A stretch of DNA of 64,000 bases, from the NCBI RefSeq assembly GCF_009727055.1, contig NC_052355.1, positions 2,043,389 through 2,107,388 on the forward strand. The letters run 5' to 3'. Origin of the DNA: Benincasa hispida. Lineage: Eukaryota > Streptophyta > Magnoliopsida > Cucurbitales > Cucurbitaceae. This document shows, piece by piece, positions 1 to 11,820 of the stretch. A program made the position numbers and the translations under genes. Within the stretch, counting starts at the first letter, position 1, and every line of letters begins with the position of its first letter. The notes beneath the pieces are model-generated. The model ran no database searches and was not told where the DNA came from. It was given only the letters and a program-made list of their open reading frames with translations.

Positions 1-1412
1 TTATGCGGTAAATACACTGAGTATGCGGAGGAACGGGTTGAGAAGGTCTTTAGCTAGTGTTTCTCAAGAATGCGTCAAACTATGCGATCATGCTACACTT
101 ATGTGATAGCAAATCATTTTCCAATGAAAATGTGGTGCTCCTAGTTCTAGGACGCATGTGTTGAATGCAATAATGTCCATAGAGCTTATTCTTAAGTCTC
201 TACTTTTTTCCTATGCGATGATGCAAGATGCACACAAAGACAAGGTGACCACACACAATCATATCCTATCTCTAGGATGCATGTGATGCGTTAATAGCAA
301 ACAATGCTTATTCCTAAACTCCTATATCTTGATTTTGCGTTCTAATCTGACTCTCTCGAGCCTAGATTCTAACCTGACTTTTCCAAGCCTAGATTCTGCC
401 CTTAGACTACCCTCTCGAGTATCTCTAATGGACGAATGATGCATACTAATACAAGATAATCACATAGAATGAAGATCCCCAGTTATATTAGCTAAGTGCT
501 TCTCAACCCATTCGACAGATTTAGCTACTCATGCATTAAACAGAGAGTGAACAGATATAAAGAAGTAAATTCCATTTCTATAGATAAGTTTAAGTACAAA
601 ATGACAATGGAAGATAAGGATAGAGAGCCTGGTAGCAATCCCTTGCTTCACAAGGCTTTTACACTATCAACTCTATTCTATTCAAAAGATATTCTTGCTT
701 CCGCAGAAGCTGGCCCTCTCTCTGATCTTAACGCTTCCGACACTCTTCCAAGTTCATCAGAATGATCTCTCGGCACAATCTCGCTTCTCTCGCTTCCACC
801 TTAAATAAAAGAAAAACTAAGAACAAGGCTATTCTATCTAAGGAAATATTCTCTAACTATCTGAACTCCTTTACTGAAGGTTGTATTCGGTATTTATAGA
901 GCTTCGGGATAAAAGGCTACTTCTCTCTTATGATTACACTGATGGGATGGCATTAATTCTCTGTCTGATGCACCGACTATTTATCACCGAAAAGTTGAGC
1001 GTACTTGCTACAGTAGTTCGTTAGCGGCTTGTCAACTTAATTCGGACTCGACCGTCATCAGCTTTCTGTCCCATCGTGATTTATTATGCTTTTCCCCCAG
1101 ATGCGCCTAAGAGTTGTGGCGGCTCTATGCGGCAATCCCTCTGGAGCAGATGTTTGTGAGCAAAAATCACCGCAAAGCCTTGCGGTAACGTTGCGCTCGA
1201 CCGTTGCTTTCTTGTGATCGCATTTTCCGCTTTGCATCAACGCATATTTTGCACAAAATACAAAAGTTAACTATTTTTATGCGATGAACGCATGCGACCG
1301 CAATGTTATAAACTTAATGCTTTTTGGACGCAATCCTATATATTTTATCAACGCAAACCTGCATTGTTTAATAACTTAGTATTATAATAACGTGCATTTC
1401 TGCCCGTTTTCA
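1..1412 (-). repeat. Athila-like LTR, right part (continues left of window)
   Basis: The segment is similar along its length to 39445-41100 and more loosely to 33378-35166. Those copies show the orientation: the copy at 33378 is followed on the minus strand by a primer-binding site. The minus-strand LTR would start with TGAAAACGGGCAG at 1412, and a TATA box (tatttata on the plus strand) lies at 891-898, as in the other copies. The flank at 1413 is copia leader, so this is an insertion into Copia-1. The other end lies outside the window, so a target duplication cannot be checked. Short ORFs in it (for example 496-765 and 1058-1240) have no retroelement or host similarity that I recognise and look like chance ORFs. 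Confidence 0.75.
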
Positions 1413-1740
1413 CTACACGATCATGTAGCATTTGCTAAACGATCGCATAACTAATGTTACGCGATCGTGTAGAGTTTGCTACACGATCGTGTGACATTTG
1501 CTACAAGATCGAATAGTTGCTTGTTGAACGATCGCGCAGTTTTTAGTTGCTCATCACATGGTTGCTAGCTAAGCAATTGCATAGTCTTTCATGCTGATCG
1601 CATAGATGCTCAACACATGGTTGCTTGCTACACATCGCGTAGGCTTTCATGCTCATCGCATAGTTGCTAGCTACGCGATCACGTAGTTTTTCATGCTATT
1701 CACATAGATGCTCATCGCATAGTTCTTTTCTTACATGATC
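1413..1740. repeat. Array of ACGATCG-type palindromic units
   Basis: Degenerate units of about 20-45 bases carry cgatcg cores (for example 'acgcgatcgtgtag', 'ctacacgatcgtgt') separated by 'tttgct' and 'catgctcatcgcatag'. The array lies in the copia leader at the place where Copia-3 has a different palindrome array (15770-15885), so this part of the leader looks replaceable. Confidence 0.6.
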
Positions 1741-2795
1741 AGTTGCAAGATGGTTCATTGAAGGACGGTTTCGTTCGAGCGGTTCAAAGCCCGATTCAAC
1801 TGTTTCGAACCAGTTGACTCTTTTTTTGTAATAGTTAGCCTTTTGTTTCTTCTTTTTAAGATGTCCTATCCCGGTCCATCAGCTGTTAATATAAATGTAC
1901 ATGTGATGTTTGTTTAAAGTTATGCGTCATAATGTATGTCATATAGTTTTAAAACCTACCATAGGTTATGCATTTAATTTCATGCATCATTTATATTATA
2001 AGTGTTATAATATATGTATATGCATGATTTAATTTTTATAGCATGCTCATGCATCATATAATATAAGTGTTATACTGTATGTTGTATGCATAAATAACAT
2101 AGTCATGCATCATTTATATTATAATCGTTATAATATGTAGTTTGAATGTATGCATGTGACGTATGCTATTTATTTTCATTACTTTGTTATATATAAGTGT
2201 TATATATATGTAGTAATGAAATGAACATTGCATGATGCATGACATTACTTTAGGTAATCTTATAAATGTTATAATTTTACAAAGTATGTTAATCAATGCA
2301 ATATAGGTTTTAATTTGTTTCATTTACTTTATAAGAGTTATAAATAAATGAAATTAGAAATTAAAATCAATAACTAAGAGTTGTATGCAAAGTTAGGTGA
2401 ATTTTTTTTAAATAGTTTTAAAATATGATTGAGATAGACCAAAGTGCACAAATTTCTAATGAGATTAGAAATTATATTAATATTTTTTAATCGGTTTAAC
2501 AGGATTAAATTGATTTCAATAAAGATTAAATTTATAGCAAATATATCTATAAGGGACCTTTTGTTTAAGGCGGGTTCTGGCTAGGTTGGGGTACTTAAGC
2601 TGACGAAAACGGAACACCCCTACCTGAGAACCTACCTGGAAAGGTGTATTAGATAGACTTGCTACAAGCATGCAATTATTGATTAACATTAGTTAAAGTG
2701 TTTAACGAATATTAATAAAAAAAAATTATTTAACTTTCCAAAGTAAGTGTTACTTTTGGGCAAACTTAAACAATAACTTAGTAAAAATAATTAGT
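1413..2795 (+). mobile_element. Copia-1 leader (5' untranslated region of a Ty1/copia element)
   Basis: This matches the leaders of Copia-2 (7680-8500) and Copia-3 (16060-16600). Shared landmarks are 'gtaatagttagcctttg', a stretch of degenerate 'ttatataagtgttataat' units, 'atctataagggacctttt' and 'cccctacctg'. It has no coding potential. The first 330 bases are an array of short palindromic units. LTR and primer site are missing because the Athila-like LTR at 1-1412 cuts the element on the left. It breaks off near 2795, where a minus-strand gypsy fragment starts. Confidence 0.7.
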
Positions 2796-3010
2796 CGAAT
2801 CAAAGTGAGTGAATCTCTCCACCATTTAACTCAGTATCTTTAGAAGATGCATCTTCCCAAAGCTCATCAATTCTCCTAACCGAATCGGTAATCTAGGTAA
2901 CGAGGCCACACAGATTCTGAAAGTCGGTTCTAGCCTCATGTCTGGAATAGAAGTTATCCTGCTGGAAACTCGATGGTTCTTGAGAAATATAAGAATTTTC
3001 CTACACAAAC

Positions 3011-3313
3011 TCATGAGTAGTCAGAAAGTTCATCAACTAAATTTTCTGAAGAGTTACCTATATTAGTAGAAGGATATGACATCGATAACGGGGTTTGGTT
3101 AGGCATCTCCCAAGGAGTATAGCATTCGTGCTTAGGACCACGTGAATCCTGTGTATGTTCAATAACCAAAACTTGAACAAGAGAGGTTAGTTCATTTATT
3201 GCACTTTTAAGCTCATTAAATTCTCTTACTTCTTGTTCTCTTTGATAGGCTGCATACATCGCTTGAAGCGCATAATAGATGTTCATGTCCGTCATATTAA
3301 AACAAGTAGACAC
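3011..3313 (-). pseudogene. Gypsy-like internal ORF fragment, unknown function
   Basis: The first open frame after the primer site encodes about 100 residues. Its N-terminal half is helical and charged (YAAYQREQEVREFNELKSAI), suggesting a short coiled coil, and the C-terminal half is rich in P, S and T. I recognise no catalytic or zinc motif. The frame ends at 3011. A second short minus-strand frame (3014-2826) overlaps it by four bases but has no recognisable content. Position after the primer site argues for the start of a gag-like protein. It could also be a non-coding leader that happens to be open. The element breaks off soon afterwards, so no intact product is expected. Confidence 0.4.
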
Positions 3314-3390
3314 AAAGAAAAGAAAATATTTTTGGTGTTTTAAGGTTTGCTAGTCAAATTAGCTAAGAAAAAGATTAAATGGCTTAGCCT

Positions 3391-3408
3391 TCCTTGGTAA
3401 TGGTGCCA
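3391..3408 (-). promoter_or_regulatory. Primer-binding site of the minus-strand gypsy element
   Basis: The minus strand reads TGGCACCATTACCAAGGA, three bases after the LTR end CA. It matches the gypsy/Athila site TGGCGCCGTTGCCGGGGA except for G-to-A changes, which is what old 5-methylcytosine deamination would produce. Confidence 0.7.
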
Positions 3409-3411
3409 TTT

Positions 3412-4898
3412 TGTTCGATTGTTAAGTAGATATCGTTAGTTCTACCTAACCTGAAACAAACAATATTCATAAAGCTCGAACAACAACCTAACTAACTCGT
3501 AGTTAAAGTGGAAGTAAGAGGTCAATCCACAGGGAAGGTTTTAATTCTTATCCTTTCTTAACTACCCTTGACTGTTAAAGCAATAAAATAAGGGGTTGAT
3601 AAAATTGAACAAAAAGTACAAGAAATCAAAAGATAAAAGATAAATGTAAGCAAGTAAGGAATGATCTTGCTTCTACTTCAAGTTAGACATTCAATGCAAT
3701 TCCTATCATCGAATTCTAAAAGTTCATTGACAATCAGATTATGCTCGCAACTACTCGTTCAACTCGATCAAGCTAGCCTCTACAAAGGCCGACAACTAGC
3801 AATAACCTAGTCGAGAGAGCGCCCTAATCATTGATTAAGGTTGGATAGGCCAAACCCTAATCAACCTACATGCTCCTACTTCTATTGGGTTCGATAGTGG
3901 CCATATAGAATAGAAAACATGCAGATTAGGTTCTAAGATTCAATTGCATTGGTTAATTGTTAAGATAGCTTACTCAATTAATCAAATTTTTTTCAAATCT
4001 AGTAACTAGTGCATCTTAGGATAGCCATCAAACACACAACTACTATTGCCTCTTGTAGATCTTGGCTAGACATTCCATCGAACACATTGAAAGCAACACA
4101 TTCAACAACGATTGTGACAAAACCAAGCATCTAGTCTATTCATGTTCAAGATTTAGATCATTCAACATGCTTCAAGAATTAAAATTAGATTCAAGAAGGC
4201 ACAATTCAGATTGTAATTGATAAAGTAAGTAGAAAACTCAAAAGAATTTGCAAGAACCCTTGAAATAGAAATAAGATTCAATTAACTTCACAAATTCATT
4301 GACAAATTGTATGAAGAATTACAAGAAATTTCTTTATATTTCAATAAAAATATAAAATCTAACCTAAATTGGAGCAAGAATTACCAAAGAAATGAAACAA
4401 CTTGGAGAGAGATCCTAGCCTCTATGATTTTCGTCCTCCCTTTTGCAAAAATGAAAGAAATTTTTTTTATAGTACACAGGCTAGCATCATGACGCTAAGG
4501 TAGCGTTGCAACGCTAAATCGATGAAAAAGTCTCAAAGCGTTGGGCTTGCGTTACAACGTTACCCCCTCAACGCTTGTCAATGCAAGGTGCTCAAAGTTC
4601 AAAGCATTGCAACGCTGCACTATTTTGCAGCGAGATTAAGCGTTCTGCCTTCAAGCGTTGCGCAATGCCTCTCCTAGGGTCATGATGTTGCATTCTCAAT
4701 GGCATTTTGGTAATTTAATCGATTCTCTTCAATTGTTGAATTTCTTGGTTATTTTGGATCCTTTTTGGCCCGATCTTCTTTTAATGACTTCTAAATGCCT
4801 CGAGGACCATTTTACCTACAAATAAGCATTTAAAACAATTAATCAACACAATTTTGGAGAATTAACATATAAAATATGCATCCTTTAAGATCCTAACA
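3412..4898 (-). repeat. 5' LTR of the minus-strand gypsy element
   Basis: Bounded by TGTTCGATTG and GATCCTAACA on the plus strand, giving TG...CA ends and a short TGTT/AACA inverted repeat. The primer site lies three bases outside the 3412 end, which fixes orientation and that boundary. Plus-strand neighbour at 4899 is copia integrase sequence. The segment 4486-4680 is full of AGCGTTGCAACGCT-like palindromes. No open frame of note. Confidence 0.65.
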
Positions 4899-5624
4899 AC
4901 GGTCTGATCGTGGTAGAGAGTATATGGACTGAAGATTCCAAAACTATATGATAGAACATGGAATCATGTCTCAACTCTCAACCCCAGGTACACCTCAACA
5001 GAATGGTGTGTCAGAAAGGAGAAACAGAACCTTGTTGGACATGGTTCGGTCTATGATGAATTATGCTCATCTTCCTGACTCATTTTGGGGATATACAGTA
5101 GAGAATGCAATTTATATTTTGAACAACGTTCCCTCAAAGAGTGTTTCTAAAGCACTTTTTGAGTTATGGAGAGGTCATAAAGGTAGTTTACACCACTTCA
5201 GAATTTGGGGATGTCCAGCCTATGTGCTAATGGCAAACCCCAAAAATTTGGAACCCCATTCAAAAGTGTGCCTATTTGTAGGTTACCCCAAGGAAACGAG
5301 AGATGGATACTTCTATGATCCAAGTAAGAATAAAATGTTTATATCGACAAACGCTACCTTCTTGGAAGAAGACTACATGAGGGATCATAAAGCATGAAGT
5401 AAACTTGTTTTAAGTGAGATTTCTAATGAGACTGCTGAGACTTCAACAAGAAGTGTTAAACAAACTGAAAGATCAAGAAGGGTTGTTGATGTCAGTTTAT
5501 CTAGTCATCCATCTCAAGAGTTGAGATTTCCTCGATGTAGTAGGAGGGTTGTGAACCCACTTGTACGTTACATGGGTTTAACAGAAGCCCAAAACATCAT
5601 ATCTGATGATGGTGTTGAGGATCC
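4899..5624 (+). pseudogene. Copia-1 pol fragment: integrase core and C-terminus
   Basis: The frame begins at the RSDRG(G/R)EYMD block that holds the second catalytic aspartate of a copia integrase, has a stop just after it (4932), and reopens at 4948. It then shows TPQQNGVSERRNRTLLDMVR, containing the catalytic glutamate of the DD35E triad, followed by the conserved FWGYTVENAIYILN, RIWGCPAYV and LFVGYPKETR blocks. A second stop (about 5395) precedes the linker that normally leads to reverse transcriptase. The segment ends at 5624 with the VEDP motif, directly against the 5' LTR of Copia-2, with no polypurine tract between. Gag, protease and RT of this copy are absent. Confidence 0.9.
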
Positions 5625-7669
5625 TGTTGGGGTTGATGCCCTAAAGCTCGTAGGGTCCTATAGTTTGTAAACCTTGTATGATCAAACTTGTATGTGATTA
5701 ATAGTATTTGATATTTATTCAATTTTTCTATGAAATATATGATATTTTAGTTACATTAACCACAAACCAATAAACTAGCATCCAAGTATATCATTGTAAC
5801 TTAAACATGTATGTGGAGACATACAGGTGGATCATGTTTAAGTGATAACCTAAATGGTCTGTAGTATATGGATAAGGTTGGGTACCTTATCCTGGTGACA
5901 CTATGAATATGACCTGCTTTGTAGATGATACAAATGTTGTAAAATGCTACAAATGATCTGATCCTGAACATTCATGTATTAGACATGCGAGTGAGATATT
6001 CTATACAAAGAAGTTTGTATAAGACCGGACCATGAAATGTTTAGTCTCATTATATAACGCCGTTCATAATAGAGACTTTCATTTCACTAAGAAGACCATA
6101 GGTAACATGACCTTAATCCTAAGTGAGTTGTGAACTCCTACCTATGAGGGCGGTCCTTTGATTTGTATGGATGAGAATGGTCAAATCCCATACTTAACAA
6201 GCCTACGATTTTGGGGATTTGTCTTATTCGGGAGTTGGGAACTCAGCTACACAAGATGGAATTCACTCCTTCCCTGAAGTAGGGGTAAATATATAAATTT
6301 CTCCCTTAAGGGCTGATTCTGGGTCTTGAACAATGTGGCCTCACACCCTCTCCTGGCACGAGAGGGGTTTAATCATAGTGGGACTATGATCTATTGTTCA
6401 TTAGAGGAATCAGTGGTACTTAAGGAGTTAGAGGTAACTACAAAGGCAAAACAGTAATCTGGCCCAATTGTACTTACGAGCAATTTTGTGAAGAGTCATC
6501 GTACTGTTGATTGGTTATATCCAATGAACACAAAAATATATCTGTAGTAAGAAGTGGTGCAGTTGTCAGTCTTTAGTGGAGTGTCCGACAGTTAACGGAT
6601 GATGGATAATGTAGTTAAAGAGTTTAATTAATTATTCACATACTGTTGGAGCTTCAAGCTACTGTTCCATAAGGTCCCCTTGGTAGCTCAAAAGGATTTA
6701 GTTGAGAATTAGTTTTTGGGTTAATTTGAATTGTTCAAATTAATAAGGGGGAATTTAATTATATATAATATAATTAAATTGATTCAATTCTAGATGATAT
6801 NAATTTAATTATATATAATATAATTAAATTGATTCAATTCTAGATGATATAATTGACATTATGTATTTGATATATTATAGTTTAATTGGAGGAATAAATA
6901 TTTGAATGTGATTCAAATATATTTTCTATGAATGAGATTCATAGTTGTTAAATTTAATATAAATATGATTTATATGAAATGCCATAAAATAGAGATAAAG
7001 AACTATAGTTTATATTGTATATGATGTAATATTAAAACTATAGGTTATAAATATAATATGATAAGTTGGTTATCATATTTATATATATTATTTATCATTT
7101 TGGATAATTAATCCCTTTTTCTCTCCAACCACTTTAGTGGGTGGTTAGTTGGTTTTTATGGAAAAATGGAATAAATGAAAAAATAGCTTTTCTCTTCTTC
7201 CATATGAAACAGAGGACTACACGAAATTAAGAGAGCCTCTACAATAGACTTTTGAACTACACGATTGGAGAATCTTGCTATATGATAATGCACTTTCTCA
7301 TCGTCTTCCTCCTCCAAACTCTCAAACTCCCTCCTAACCAAAATAGTCAGAGCCCACTACTCTTGGGTTCTCACCCTAAGAATACCGAGGATACCAAATC
7401 GTAGTGTCTTCACACTTTTGGCTCGAGTTTTGTTGCTGTTCGAGGAGTTCGTGACTGTTCAAAGAGTTCATGATAGTTCGAGGGATTTATGCAAAGAAGA
7501 ATTCTTCAAATGTATAATCTCTTAACTCTTTTTCTAGTTTAATAGCATGTTACAATTTTGTTTAGAATGCATAATCTGTTTGTGTTTACTATAAATGTTT
7601 GTTTTCAATCAAAATGGAAATTGGACGATCCGCTTCCGCTCATGGATCTCTTATAAACGAGTTCCTTCA
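5625..7669 (+). repeat. Copia-2 5' LTR (type beta)
   Basis: Starts TGTTGGGGTTGATGCC and ends GAGTTCCTTCA, one base before the primer site. It aligns with the LTRs at 11821 (3' LTR of the same element), 26081-28176 and the minus-strand solo LTR 30479-32587. It contains a single N at 6801 flanked by a perfect 49-bp repeat. Short ORFs in it, such as 7156-7341 minus, are not conserved and are not annotated as genes. Confidence 0.85.
6752..6850. repeat. Perfect 49-bp duplication around a single N
   Basis: Bases 6752-6800 and 6802-6850 are identical and separated by one N at 6801. This looks like two contig ends that overlapped but were not merged. Confidence 0.85.
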
Positions 7670-7670
7670 A

Positions 7671-7684
7671 TGGGTATCAGAGCC
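7671..7684 (+). promoter_or_regulatory. Copia-2 primer-binding site
   Basis: TGGGTATCAGAGCC, which is the plant copia site complementary to initiator tRNA-Met (TGGTATCAGAGCC) with one extra G. It directly follows the LTR end at 7669. Confidence 0.85.
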
Positions 7685-9196
7685 AAGTTGTAGTTCTAAT
7701 TCCAAATTCCATTTGCAATATATTAGTATGCATGATTTAAATTATATAAAGCATGCTCATGCATCATATAATGTAAGAGTTATAATATATGCATGCATTA
7801 TAGCATATCCATGCATCATTTATATTATAAATGTTATAATATAAGGTTAAATGTTTGTATGGAATATATGCTATAGTTTAATTTATTACTTGTTTATATA
7901 AAAGTTATATATCAATAATGAATGAACATTGTATGAAGCATGACACTACCTTAGGTTTATTTATAATTGTTATGAATAACTTATGTATGTCTAGCTTGCA
8001 ATGTTGGTTGGTTTTAATTGTTTCATTTCTTATAAGTGTTATAATAAATGGAATTAGAATTAAAATCAATAATAAAGAGTTGCATGCAAAACTTAGGCTC
8101 TAATCATTTTTAAAAATGTTTTAAAATTTGATTGAGATAGACTTAAGATCAAATTTTTAATAAGATTAGAAGTCTAAGTTTAATCCTTTAAATCGGTTTA
8201 ATAGGATTAAATTGATTCCTAATAAAAGATTAAATATGTAACAAATATATCTATAAGGGACCTTTTGTCTAAGGCTGGTTTTGGCTAAGTTGGGGTACTT
8301 AAGTCGATGGAAACGTCGCACCCCTACCTGGGAAACTACCTGGAAAAGTGAATTAGATAGATTTGTTACATGCATGCAAATTTGATGAAAGTTTGTTAAA
8401 ATGTTTAATATGACTTGAATCAAAGTTGTTTAATCATAAAAAACAAGTGTTGTTTTTTGGCAAATTAAACAAATCACTAAGATAAAATCAATAGACGGAT
8501 TTTCTAAGTTAATGAACCCTAGGTAGAACATTCAGTGGGAGGAAAATATAGTATATGATACTTCACTTTAACCTCTACACGTTTCTGCCTAAAAGTTCAC
8601 ACGTGAGATCTACTCTCGGCCTCGAGGCACCATGGGTGTCCCCCTATGGGTGGCATTTGAGTAGGGTCAATACTAAGGTGAATGGAGAGAGTGTTTATAA
8701 TAAGTGGGAGCGAGACGCGTGACAACACGTCCCTCAGTCTCTCTCATTAGGTTGGATAATTTTCATGCATCGCCTCGTGACATTATGGGTGTCCCCCTAA
8801 AGAATGGCAGTATTACATGATACTTTATTTAATCTCTTGTAACAATCGGCTTTTCCTTACAGTTGGCTCATTGGGGCGGGACTCTAGAACCTAAAAGGAG
8901 GGGTTACACTTAGACAGAATTGTTAATGATGTTAACAAATTCTGGATCGAACAATGGTGACTATTAGTTACAGTTACAAGGAGTTATTTCTGTCTAATGG
9001 TTGAGAATGTCTCATTTCAGTGAAGGGGCACTTGATCACTCTACGGTGACTTTTGTCCTGCCTCACTGAAGCATCATTGCAAAATTGATGTCACTTCTGT
9101 ACACTAGACTATTTTGCCAAAACTTGATCGATTTTCTTAAAAGTGGTTTAATGCAAGCAGACTAAAATAAGTTTGTTCTTTTTTAGCAAATTTAAA
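7685..9196 (+). mobile_element. Copia-2 leader
   Basis: Long non-coding leader between the primer site and gag. It holds degenerate 'ttataatataagtgttata' units (7740-8060), the conserved 'ataagggacctttt' and 'cccctacctggg' blocks, and two diverged copies (about 8600 and 8770) of a 'gcaccatgggtgtcccccta' unit that can fold on itself. Same order as in Copia-1 and Copia-3. No coding potential. Confidence 0.7.
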
Positions 9197-11640
9197 ATGG
9201 CTACCGCTACACTTAGTTTACTTGCCGCCGACAAATTAATTGGCGAGAACTACGCTAGTTGGAAAAACACGATCAACACTATTTTAATCATCGATGACCT
9301 GCAATTCATCCTGATGGAGGAGTGTCCTCCCATTCCACCTCCTAATGCTCCTCAAAATGTTCGAGAAGCATATGAGCGCTGGACAAGGGCAAACGAGAAG
9401 GCCCAAGCATATATCTTGGCATGCCTTAACGAAGTCTTAGCCAAGAAGCATGAACACGTGCTCACAGCCCGTGAGATCATGGAGTCCTTGAGGGGAATGC
9501 CAGACAACCTCTGCACAGCTCAAGCATGACACTCTAAAGTACATCTTCAATGTTCGTATGCAAGAGGGGCATCTATTCGAGAACACATTCTCAACATGAT
9601 GATCCACTTTAACATGGTAGAGATGAACGGGTCAAGCATCGATGAGCCTGCCAGGCCAGCATTATACTGAAATCTTTACCAGAAAGTTTCCGGCACTTCC
9701 ATATCAATGTTGTTCTAAAAAGGATTGACTACAACATGATGATCCAATCCTTGTTGAAAAGCAAGGAGATGGAGGGTGAAGCAAATGTTAATTCATCTTC
9801 TAAAAAGCTCCACAAAGTTTTGATGTCTAGAACTAAGTCTGTACCTTTTTCCTCTGGCACCAAAAAGTGGAAGAAGAAGAAGGGTGAAAAGGGGAAGGTT
9901 GCTGCTAACCAAGGAGTTGTTACACCAAGGGGTAGACAACCTATCAGGGTTCATAGGGGAAAATGTTTCCATTGCAACCAGGATGGGCACTGGAAGAGGA
10001 ATTGCCCGAGATATTTGGTAAAAAAGAAGAAGACCAAACAAGGTAAATGTGATTTACTTATGGAAACTTGTTTAGTGGAGAATGATGATTTTGTTTGGAT
10101 TATTGACTCTAGGGCCACTAACCATGTTTGTTCTTCATTTCAGGGAATTAGTTCATGGTGGCAACTTGATGCTGAAGAAATGACGATGCATGTTGGAACT
10201 GGGCACATTGTCTCAACTGTGGTAGTGGGAGATCTCCGGTTGACTTTACAGAAACAATTTCTCATTTTGAATGATGTATTTGTAGTTCCTGATTTAAGAA
10301 GGAACTTAGTTGCTATAAAGTGTTTATTAGATCATTATTATCAAGTCAAATTTTCTTTCAATAAAGTGTTTATTACAAAGAATAGTGTTGCAAAACTGGA
10401 AAACAATTTGTATGTGCTAAGATCGTTAGCAACAAATGCCCTCCATAACATAGAGGTGTTTAAAACTATAGTAACTCAACATAAAAGACTTAGAATTTCT
10501 CCTAAAGAAAATGCCCAACTTTGGCACTTAAGATTAGGACACATCAATCTCAATAGGATTGAGAGGTTGGTGAAGAATGGACTTCTAAGCAAGTTAGAAG
10601 AAAATTATTTGCCTGTGTGTGAGTCATACCTTGAGGGCAAGATGACTAAGAGGCCTTTTACTAGAAAAGGTCATAGGGTCAAAGAACCTCTAGAGCTAGT
10701 ACATTCAGACTTCTGTGGTCCGATGAATGTAAAAGCTAGAGGAGGGTATGGATATTTCATCACTTTTATGACGATTATTCGAGATATGGATACGTTTATT
10801 TAATGCAACATAAGTCTGAATCTTTTAAAAAGTTCAAAGAATTCAAATCTGAAGTTGAAAAGGCATTAAATAGAACGATTAAAACATTTTGATTTGATCG
10901 AGGTGGAGAGTTTATGGATTTAACTTTCTAGAAATATATGATAGAACATGGAATAGTATCCCAACTCTCAGCACTTGGTACACCTCAGTAAAATGGTGTA
11001 TCAGAAAGGAGAAATTGAACCCTGTTGAATGTGGTTTGGTCTATGATGAGTTACGCTTCCTTACCTAACTCATTTTGGGGTTATGCAATGGAGATTGCAG
11101 CGTACATCCTAAATTGTGTTCCCTCCAAAAGTGTTGCCAAAACACCTTTGGAGTTATAGAATAGTCGTAAAGCTAGTTTATGGCATTTCATAATCTGGGG
11201 TTGCCCAACACATGTGCTTGAGGTTAATCCTAAGAAATTGGAACCACGTTCAAGGTTGTGGCTATTTGTAGGCTACCCCAAGGTAACGAGAGGTGGCTAT
11301 TGTGGCTATTTGTAGGCTACCCAACCATGGAGGCTGTGTATGTAGCGGCTTGTGAAGCTGCTAAGGAGGCCGTTTGGCTCAAGAAATTCTTGACTGGTCT
11401 GAAAGTTGTTCCAGACATGTCAAAGTCCATCATACTTTATTGTGATAATAGTGGTGATGTGGCTAATTCCTGAGAGCCTAGGAGTCATAAGCACAGCAAC
11501 CACATAGAGCGAAAGTATCATCTGAGAGATTGTGCATCGAGGGGACGTGATTGTCACGAAGATAGCTTTGGAGCGCAACGTTGCAGATCCGTTTACAAAG
11601 GCCCTCATGGCTACAATGTTTGAGGGTCACCTGTAGAATA
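9197..11640 (+). pseudogene. Copia-2 gag-pol, RT deleted
   Basis: Gag starts at ATG 9197 (MATATLSLLAADKLIGENYA) and shows the copia gag block LIGENYASWK...EECPPIP...ANEKAQAYIL. It is frameshifted near 9500-9735 and reopens at 9736. The second frame (to 10803) carries the zinc knuckle CFHCNQDGHWKRNC (CX2CX4HX4C), the protease motif WIIDSRATNHVC, in which the usual DSG is DSR, the gag-pre-integrase block LWHLRLGHINLNRIERL, and the first integrase aspartate in ELVHSDFCGPM. After 10804 the integrase is full of stops. At about 11322 the sequence jumps from integrase to the RNase H tail (MEAVYVAACEAAKEAVWL), so all of reverse transcriptase is gone. The normal polyprotein would be over 1,200 residues. 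Not functional. Confidence 0.9.
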
Positions 11641-11809
11641 TGGGTGTATGGGATAGACCACGACTGAACTAGGGCAAATGGGAGGTATATAGGATAGACC
11701 ACAGCTACACTAGGAAAAATGGGATATTGTACTGGGCATGTTATGCCTTAGTTTATTATTTGTGTACTTGGTATTTTTATTCTTTTGTACACCCCACTAG
11801 CTTTAGGTC

Positions 11810-11820
11810 AAGTGGGCGAT
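11810..11820 (+). promoter_or_regulatory. Copia-2 polypurine tract
   Basis: AAGTGGGCGAT directly before the 3' LTR start TGTTGGG. The same motif, aagtgggaga/gct, precedes the LTRs at 26081 and 35481, so its role in plus-strand priming is well supported by position. Confidence 0.8.

Larger units (their letters stand above)
2796..4898 (-). mobile_element. Truncated minus-strand gypsy-like element (5' LTR, primer site, short internal piece)
   Basis: Reading the minus strand there is an LTR (4898 to 3412), a primer-binding site just after it, a 100-residue ORF (3313-3011) and then an abrupt end near 2796 against copia leader. No second LTR follows, so the 3' part is deleted. The copia flanks are leader on the left and integrase on the right, so the copia gag and protease were lost as well; one deletion across both elements would explain this. 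The bases after the LTR are acggt (4899-4903), but no partner duplication remains. No RT or integrase is present. The internal family is not certain. Confidence 0.6.

Noticed and set aside
496..765. 89-aa frame
   Set aside because: Inside an LTR, not conserved in the sister LTRs at 33378 and 39445.
9736..10803. 355-aa intact protein-coding gene
   Set aside because: It is the gag knuckle, protease and integrase start of Copia-2, with a mutated protease motif and a frameshift upstream.
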